Assembly: GCF_016864575.1 (NCBI RefSeq)
Contig: NZ_CP044125.1
Span: 3,268,001-3,332,000, forward strand
Source: Rhizobium sp. BG4
GTDB taxonomy: Bacteria; Pseudomonadota; Alphaproteobacteria; Rhizobiales; Rhizobiaceae
DNA: 64,000 nt
Reading direction: 5' to 3'
The notes under the pieces: generated by a model
Databases searched by the model: none
Seen by the model: only the letters and a program-made list of their open reading frames with translations
What the model was told of the DNA's origin: nothing
Shown here: piece by piece, positions 59,364-64,000 of the stretch
Position numbering within the stretch: position 1 is the first letter of the stretch
How the letters are laid out: each line of letters starts with the position of its first letter
Position numbers and translations under genes: made by a program

Positions 59364-60400
59364 TGCCAGCCTCGCTTCCCTGAAGTCAGCAGCCACAGGA
59401 AGAAGGGCGCGCCGACGACGGCGGTCAGGATGCCGAGCGGGACTTCGATGGCGGCGATGCTGCGGGCGAGCATGTCGACGACAAGCAGATAGGCGGCGCC
59501 TGCGATCATCGAGGCCGGTAGCAGGCGGCGGAAATCGGGACCGACCAGCATGCGGGCGATATGCGGAATGATCAGTCCGATCCAGCCGACGATGCCGGTG
59601 ATCGAGACGGTGGCGGCGGTGATCAGCGTGGCGCCGCAGACGAGGGCGAGGCGGGTGCGTCTGGTATCGACGCCGAGCGTCTGCGCTTCCTCGTCGCCGA
59701 GCGTCATGACGTTCATCCGCCAGCGCAGCAGCACCAGCGGCAGCAGGCCGAGCAGGACGGCCGGGAGGATCGAGAGCACGTCGAAGCGGGTGATGGCGGT
59801 CATGCTGCCGAGCAGCCAGTAGGTGATCGCCGGAAGCTGGTCATAGGGATCGGCGAGGATCTTGATCAGCGAAATCCCGGCTCCAACAAGCGCCTGGATG
59901 GCGATGCCGGCGAGAACCAGCGTCAGGGCTGGATCGCGGTGGCGGACGGCCACACCGATCGCATAGACGGCGGCGACCGAGAGCAAACCGCCGGCAAAGG
60001 CCAGCGCCTGGATGGCGAGCACCGGCAACGACAGGAAGATGCCGAGAACCGCGCCGAGACTGGCGCCGACCGAAACGCCCAGAATATCCGGCGAGACCAG
60101 CGGATTGCGGAAGATCCCCTGATAGGTGGCGCCCGCAGCGGCAAGGGCCGCGCCGACGACGACGGCGGCCGCGACGCGCGGCAGGCGGACATTCAAGAGC
60201 ACGGTTGCCAGCACCGGATCGTCGGTCTTGCCGCCGAAGATCGGTTTCAGCGCTTCGATCAGCGGCTCGGGTCCGCCGCCATATTTTCCGGTCATCATCG
60301 ACAGCAATGCCAGCAGCAGGAGACCGGCAAGGCTCGGCCAGAGCCAGCGATGGCTTGGTGCCTCCGTCACTTCTGCTGCTGTTTCTTCCGCTGTGGTCAT
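59360..60400 (-). CDS. FecCD-type ABC transporter permease
   Basis: The 346-residue protein has nine or ten membrane helices and FecCD marks: LRLPRVAAAVVVGAALAAAGATYQGIFRNPLVSPDILGV, then GEEAQTLG and GIVGWIGLIIPHIARMLVGPDFR. The dimer forms the pore of a BtuC-like importer. The ATG overlaps the binding-protein stop and its own stop overlaps the ATPase start, each by four bases (ATGA). Such permeases move cobalamin, haem, siderophores or molybdate. Confidence 0.93.
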   Translation of the reverse strand: MTTAEETAAEVTEAPSHRWLWPSLAGLLLLALLSMMTGKYGGGPEPLIEALKPIFGGKTDDPVLATVLLNVRLPRVAAAVVVGAALAAAGATYQGIFRNPLVSPDILGVSVGASLGAVLGIFLSLPVLAIQALAFAGGLLSVAAVYAIGVAVRHRDPALTLVLAGIAIQALVGAGISLIKILADPYDQLPAITYWLLGSMTAITRFDVLSILPAVLLGLLPLVLLRWRMNVMTLGDEEAQTLGVDTRRTRLALVCGATLITAATVSITGIVGWIGLIIPHIARMLVGPDFRRLLPASMIAGAAYLLVVDMLARSIAAIEVPLGILTAVVGAPFFLWLLTSGKRGWQ

Positions 60401-61431
60401 TTCGATTGCGCGCCAGAGCCCTTCAGCAGCATCGCCAGCTGATCGTCGGTCAGGTCCACTTGATAGAAGAGCGTGAAGAACTCGCGCACGTCAGCCTTCA
60501 GGTCGCCGGTGAACTGCTTCGGATAGAAGAGATGCTCGAGCCAGCTGATGCCGATCAGCCGGTTGATGCCGGGCGGGGAGTCGAACCAGCCGAAGGGAAG
60601 GTTCGGGGTGACGAAGACGCGGTTGTTCTTGACCGCATCGAGGTCCTTCCAGAGAGGGTCGGACTTGACGCTGGCCGCGAATTTTCCCGAAGCGGCGAGG
60701 ATGGTATCCGGCCTCCAGGAGAGGATCTGTTCGAGCGAGACCTGCGTCAGGCCGCCTTTGCTGGCAGCCGCGGCGACGTTGGTGGCGCCGACGGCACCGA
60801 GGATTTCGAGGTTGATCGAGCCGGAAAGGCCGGTCTCCAGGCCTTCCGGTCCGCGGCCGTAGTAGACGCGGGGACGATCGCTTTCCGGGATCGAGGCGAG
60901 CTTGGCGCTGAGGTCGGATATCTTGGCCGCGGCATAGGCCGCGAGCTTTTCGGCGCGGTCGCCGGTGCCGATGATGTCTCCGGCCTCGCGTAGCGTCTCG
61001 GCGCTGCGGGCAAAGCTGCCGTCGATCAGCACATAGGGAATGCCGGTCTGCGCCTGCACCTTGTCGGCAAGCGAGGTATAGGTCGGGTTGACGGTGCCGA
61101 CATCGATGATGATGTCGGGCTTTGCGGCGAGCACAGCTTCCATATTGGCCGTGCCGCCCTTGCCGGTCAGCTGGCCGAAAGTCGGCAGATCGCGGACCGA
61201 TGGCATCAGAAACTGCTTTTCGGCATCACCCGGCTGGCGCACCCAGCCTGTGAGCTTGTCCGGAGCCAGCACATAGACGAGCACCGAAGCGGGCGGCCCG
61301 GCGGCCAGCACGCGCTTCACCGTATCGGGGATTTCGACCTTGCGGCCGGCGGCATCGGTGATTGTCCGGGCCTGAGTTTCGGCCGCGGTCAGGCTGAGCG
61401 CGGCGAGGAGGAGGGCGGCGAAGAATTTCAT
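60397..61431 (-). CDS. FecB/BtuF-type ABC transporter periplasmic binding protein
   Basis: The 344-residue protein has a signal peptide (MKFFAALLLAALSLTAAETQA) and a helical-backbone binding fold: RTITDAAGRKVEIPDTVKRVLAAGPPASVLVYVLAP, ARSAETLREAGDIIGTG and a C-terminal INRLIGISWLEHLFYP. Class III binding proteins hold siderophores, cobalamin or molybdate (MolA of Haemophilus). It is first in the operon, 43 bases behind the operator-like site at 61474-61500. The neighbouring mop gene makes molybdate or tungstate the best guess. Confidence 0.9.
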   Translation of the reverse strand: MKFFAALLLAALSLTAAETQARTITDAAGRKVEIPDTVKRVLAAGPPASVLVYVLAPDKLTGWVRQPGDAEKQFLMPSVRDLPTFGQLTGKGGTANMEAVLAAKPDIIIDVGTVNPTYTSLADKVQAQTGIPYVLIDGSFARSAETLREAGDIIGTGDRAEKLAAYAAAKISDLSAKLASIPESDRPRVYYGRGPEGLETGLSGSINLEILGAVGATNVAAAASKGGLTQVSLEQILSWRPDTILAASGKFAASVKSDPLWKDLDAVKNNRVFVTPNLPFGWFDSPPGINRLIGISWLEHLFYPKQFTGDLKADVREFFTLFYQVDLTDDQLAMLLKGSGAQSK

Positions 61432-61473
61432 GGCGGTTGGCGGCTCGCTTGGATCGGAACCGCACTATGGCAT

Positions 61474-61500
61474 AGCGTTATATCTGTTGGAATATCTCCC
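61474..61500. promoter_or_regulatory. Operator-like site (Mo-box-like) before the transporter operon
   Basis: AGCGTTATATCTGTTGGAATATCTCCC shares 19 of the first 22 bases with the palindrome at 54879-54906, but its right arm is weaker. It lies 43 bases upstream of the binding-protein ATG. A common regulator for both operons is inferred from the match; ModE-type proteins bind such TATA-flanked CG sites. Confidence 0.55.
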
Positions 61501-61583
61501 GTTGCCGTGGAGAGACGCCGATCGGCCTTGAAGCGCGGGCGGGCAGACGCCTATATCTGGCGCAACAGGAAGGCAGGCATCAG

Positions 61584-62072
61584 ATGTTTCAGACGGCAAC
61601 GATCGATCACGCGAACAAGGCGGAATTCTACCGCGAGCTGGCGCAGCAGCTGGAAGCGCTGCTGACGGGCGAGAGCGACATGATCGCCAATGCGGCGAAT
61701 ACCTCGGCGCTGATGTTCCAGATGATGCCGGAGCTGAACTGGGCGGGGTTTTATCTTCTGAAGAGCGAGGGCGAGCTGGTGCTCGGGCCGTTCCAGGGCA
61801 AGCCTGCCTGCGTGCGTATTCCGGTGGGCAAGGGCGTTTGCGGCACGGCGGTCGAGCGGAAGAGCTCTGTATTGGTCGAGGATGTGCATGCCTTCCCAGG
61901 CCATATTGCCTGCGATGCCGCGTCGCGTTCGGAGCTTGTCGTGCCGTTGATCCATGAGGGACGCGTCATTGGCGTCATCGATCTCGACAGCCCGGTGCCG
62001 TCGCGTTTCGATGCCGAGGATCAGGCCGGCATCGAAAAGCTCGCGGCAATCTTCATCGCCGCGAGCTTCTGA
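61584..62072 (+). CDS. GAF-domain free methionine-(R)-sulfoxide reductase
   Basis: The 162-residue protein is a single GAF domain of the fRMsr type that reduces free methionine-R-sulfoxide. Cysteines at 76, 86 and 110 keep the exact spacing of the catalytic set in E. coli MsrC (84, 94, 118), within KPACVRIPVGKGVCGTAV and HAFPGHIACDAASRSEL. It is likely active with thioredoxin, whose reductase lies at 3357-4331. The ATG at 61584 has GGCAGG upstream. Confidence 0.92.
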   Translation: MFQTATIDHANKAEFYRELAQQLEALLTGESDMIANAANTSALMFQMMPELNWAGFYLLKSEGELVLGPFQGKPACVRIPVGKGVCGTAVERKSSVLVEDVHAFPGHIACDAASRSELVVPLIHEGRVIGVIDLDSPVPSRFDAEDQAGIEKLAAIFIAASF

Positions 62073-62075
62073 TTG

Positions 62076-62408
62076 TTACATCCGCCGCTGGCGGCTGAGG
62101 GATGAGCCGTTGGCAAGGCGTGCGCCATCCGGCGCGCGCAGGCCGCGGTGCTTGCTTGTGAACACCCATTCGACATTGCCGGGCTCGAACGGCCGGCGCG
62201 GATTGCGCAGCGCCAGCTGGCGCTCGGCGAGGCGGCGGGGCAGGCTGTCCATCATGTCGTTGATGAAGGCGTCCGGGGATTCCCGCCAGCGGGGCGCGAC
62301 AGCCACGTCGAGGCCGCCATAACGCGAGAAATCCGGGTGTCTTGGGGAATAGCAAGCGCCGATCATCCACGCATGCTGCGATTTCAAAAAACGTTCTTTC
62401 AGGGTCAT
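62076..62408 (-). CDS. Small protein resembling an HNH/AP2-type endonuclease module
   Basis: The 110-residue protein reads YSPRHPDFSRYGGLDVAVAP, then RWRESPDAFINDMM and FEPGNVEWVFTSKHRG. The order YGG, W-x-F-x-DM, PGN-x-W is that of the AP2/HNH-linked module in phage homing endonucleases, but the catalytic HNH region is missing. It may be a domesticated DNA-binding fragment. Its stop lies three bases after that of the fRMsr gene, with which it converges. Confidence 0.65.
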   Translation of the reverse strand: MTLKERFLKSQHAWMIGACYSPRHPDFSRYGGLDVAVAPRWRESPDAFINDMMDSLPRRLAERQLALRNPRRPFEPGNVEWVFTSKHRGLRAPDGARLANGSSLSRQRRM

Positions 62409-62449
62409 TCCGTCGTCTTTTTCGGCCGAAGCCTTATTATGTCATGTGT

Positions 62450-62701
62450 CTATTTGTCCGGCGCATCGTCAACGACATCGGCTTGCGGGCGGTCACCACC
62501 GTTCGCAAGTTCTGTCGTCCACGTGCCGTCCGCACGCTGAAAGGTAATCTCCGCATCCTGACCGCCAAGCTGCTGCCGCTCTGCGGCTTGCTTTGCCGCG
62601 GCCAATGCGAGTTCGTGAGTTGGAAAGGCTTCAGACCAGACATCACCCAGGCGGTAAGCCCAGGCCTCGTCGTGTTCGCCGACGTGGTACGTAATCGACA
62701 T
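62450..62701 (-). CDS. DUF2188 domain protein
   Basis: The 83-residue protein reads MSITYHVGEHDEAWAYRLGD and LALAAAKQAAERQQLGGQDAEITFQRADGTW, like DUF2188, a small beta-beta-alpha domain of unknown function. GAAGGAAAA precedes the ATG at 62701. Aromatic and acidic composition suggests a soluble protein. It stands alone. Confidence 0.72.
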   Translation of the reverse strand: MSITYHVGEHDEAWAYRLGDVWSEAFPTHELALAAAKQAAERQQLGGQDAEITFQRADGTWTTELANGGDRPQADVVDDAPDK

Positions 62702-62905
62702 CGGATTTTCCTTCAAGCGTTTAATGGTGATTTTTTCGGGGCAGCTGCCATGCGCAGGGATCAACGCTTATGGGCCAGCCTTGTTCCGGGCGCGAGGCAT
62801 GCGTGGGGCTGGATAAGTCAGGAAGGGCGTCTTGCGGTAGCGTGGAACGCTTCGTAGGCTGAGTGCGTTGAAGGATTCGCTTCAATAGATTTCAACAGGA
62901 CCCCT

Positions 62906-63088
62906 ATGCGCGCTCAATCGAAGCCGTTCATCGTAGAAGTCAAATCGTCCCGTCGCGTCGATCGCAGCAAGGAAAAGTCGATCTGGGGCAATATCGATCT
63001 GTCGGCGATCGCCGACGAGGTCGCTCCCGAGCCCGCCGAGGCACCACATGCCGCTTCCGAAGAAGACGGACGCGCAGCGCTGCGCTAG
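62906..63088 (+). CDS. Small protein of unknown function (60 aa)
   Basis: The protein MRAQSKPFIVEVKSSRRVDR continues SKEKSIWGNIDLSAIADEV and an acidic tail. A basic first half with the KPFIVEVKSSRR motif recurs in rhizobial genomes, as far as I recall. AGGA precedes the ATG at short spacing. No structural motif is recognised. Confidence 0.65.
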   Translation: MRAQSKPFIVEVKSSRRVDRSKEKSIWGNIDLSAIADEVAPEPAEAPHAASEEDGRAALR

Positions 63089-63109
63089 CGGGCTCCCGCC
63101 CGGCAATCA

Positions 63110-63256
63110 TCATTTCTTGTCGGTTGGCTTCTTGTCGACGCGGCCCGGAGAAATCGGATCGCTCGCCGGGAAGGTCTCTTCGAGCGCTTCCTCGAGATAG
63201 TCATCCTGCTCCTTGACGGTCTTCTGTTCCTTGGCTGGCTTTTTCTTGTCGGTCAT
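63110..63256 (-). CDS. Small Lys/Glu-rich protein with an ETFPASDP motif (48 aa)
   Basis: The protein MTDKKKPAKEQKTVKEQDDY continues LEEALEETFPASDPISPGRV and ends with Lys-rich residues. The EETFPASDP motif is shared by many tiny alphaproteobacterial proteins of unknown function. GGGATC precedes the ATG, a weak ribosome site. It lies between the 60-residue protein and a stress-protein gene. Confidence 0.65.
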   Translation of the reverse strand: MTDKKKPAKEQKTVKEQDDYLEEALEETFPASDPISPGRVDKKPTDKK

Positions 63257-63354
63257 GGCGCGATCCCTTTTGATATCCTCAGCAGATAGGGCGTATCAGG
63301 CCATCGCCAAGCAGCGAGGCCGGTGATGTGCCGGCCCCGTCTTGCAGCATAGGC

Positions 63355-63945
63355 TCAGTGGTCGCGGCGGTAGCCCGGTGCCATCTGGTCGAAGTGATAG
63401 GCACGGACGCGTGACGAGCCGTGGCTGTCGTCGCGGGCGCCGATCGCCGGATTTTCCTCAGGGAAGGCTTCGTCGGCGACGGCGAGATCGTCGGCGGCAT
63501 TGCCCTTGTTCGCCATGCCGGCAAACGAGCTGTTGCTGGCTTCCCAACCGTCGCTGCGCCACATGTCGGCGCGTTCGTCCATGTCGATGCTGCCTTCGTC
63601 ATCGAGGATGTCGTGGGCCATATCGTGCTGGGCGTCATCGACGCTGACGGAAACGAGGAAGCCGCCGCGGTGCAGGCCCTCGGCATAGACGGTGCGGTCA
63701 TCGTCCGGGAAGAACCAGTCTTCGAGAGCGGCCCAGAAGCCGGAGCGTTCGCTGACGCCGGCTACCGCCGCATTGTCAGCTTCGTAGCCCGGCATGAAGC
63801 GGATGTTGTTGCTCGCAATGCCGGCATCCTGCAGGCGGCTGACGGCCTGTTCTGCATCGGCGCGGCTGTCGAAGAATGCGGTCAGCGTATTATAGGCCGA
63901 GCCCCTTTGGCCGGTCGTAAGATTGTCGCTGTAGAGATTTGCCAT
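63355..63945 (-). CDS. General stress protein-like (YflT-type N-terminal domain)
   Basis: The 196-residue protein begins with a domain like heat/salt stress proteins of the YflT/GsiB kind: LTAFFDSRADAEQAVSRLQDAGI, then SGFWAALEDWFFPDDDRTVY and GGFLVSVSVDD. A C-terminal acidic low-complexity half follows. GGAGGAGAACGGCA precedes the ATG at 63945. It is soluble. Its role is unknown; family members respond to general stress. Confidence 0.78.
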   Translation of the reverse strand: MANLYSDNLTTGQRGSAYNTLTAFFDSRADAEQAVSRLQDAGIASNNIRFMPGYEADNAAVAGVSERSGFWAALEDWFFPDDDRTVYAEGLHRGGFLVSVSVDDAQHDMAHDILDDEGSIDMDERADMWRSDGWEASNSSFAGMANKGNAADDLAVADEAFPEENPAIGARDDSHGSSRVRAYHFDQMAPGYRRDH

Positions 63946-64000
63946 TGCCGTTCTCCTCCGGTTCTGCCGGAGCCGCGCCCGATGCGGGCTCCCGGCTTAC

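Overview
The window looks like chromosomal DNA of a Rhizobium-type alphaproteobacterium (Rhizobiaceae). High G+C content, the gene order arsR / tandem AbcR sRNAs / lsrB / trxB / lrp / lpsC-D-E / lpsB / greA, the dnaG-recQ and kbl-tdh-rpoD neighbourhoods, RIME-like palindromes and a GAAC-N7-GAAC LexA box all fit that group. I see no rRNA, tRNA, CRISPR array or prophage; most of the window is core genome.

Region by region. 0-2 kb: an arsR-MFS-old yellow enzyme operon cut by the window edge. 2-2.4 kb: two tandem trans-acting sRNA genes of the AbcR (alpha-r15) family with promoters and terminators. 2.4-9.7 kb: redox regulator lsrB with trxB, then lrp and the lipopolysaccharide core glycosyltransferases lpsC, lpsD, lpsE and lpsB, and greA. 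9.8-12.6 kb: an SOS-box-preceded two-gene DNA repair cassette (radical SAM protein plus a DUF4130-UdgX fusion). 12.7-28.3 kb: carB and carA, both interrupted by a one-base shortening of a C run, with assorted enzymes, efflux pumps and regulators between them. 28.5-40 kb: yqeY, a solitary BrnA-type antitoxin, dnaG, recQ, kbl-tdh and rpoD. 40-46 kb: two DUF930 proteins with a TonB-like layout, two AraC regulators, an EamA exporter and a PhyH dioxygenase. 46.3-47.5 kb: an IS110-family element lying between two RIME-like palindromes. 48-51 kb: a betaine/proline-type ABC transporter. 51-54.7 kb: small metabolic and secreted proteins, a candidate sRNA and a 26-residue membrane protein.

The most interesting region is 54.8-61.5 kb. 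A molbindin gene (mop) converges on a three-gene FecBCD-type ABC transporter whose ATPase is fused to a TrmO/TsaA-like domain. The transporter operon and a distant DUF2325-GntR operon are preceded by the same palindrome-like sequence (AGCGTWATATYTSTTGGAATAT), which resembles Mo-responsive ModE/Mop-type boxes. I infer a molybdate/tungstate regulon that ties an uncharacterised DUF2325 protein and a TrmO-fused transporter to molybdenum homeostasis.

The other main point is that both carbamoyl-phosphate synthase subunit genes carry the same kind of lesion (C5 read as C4). It is either a homopolymer sequencing artefact or a real arginine/pyrimidine auxotrophy.
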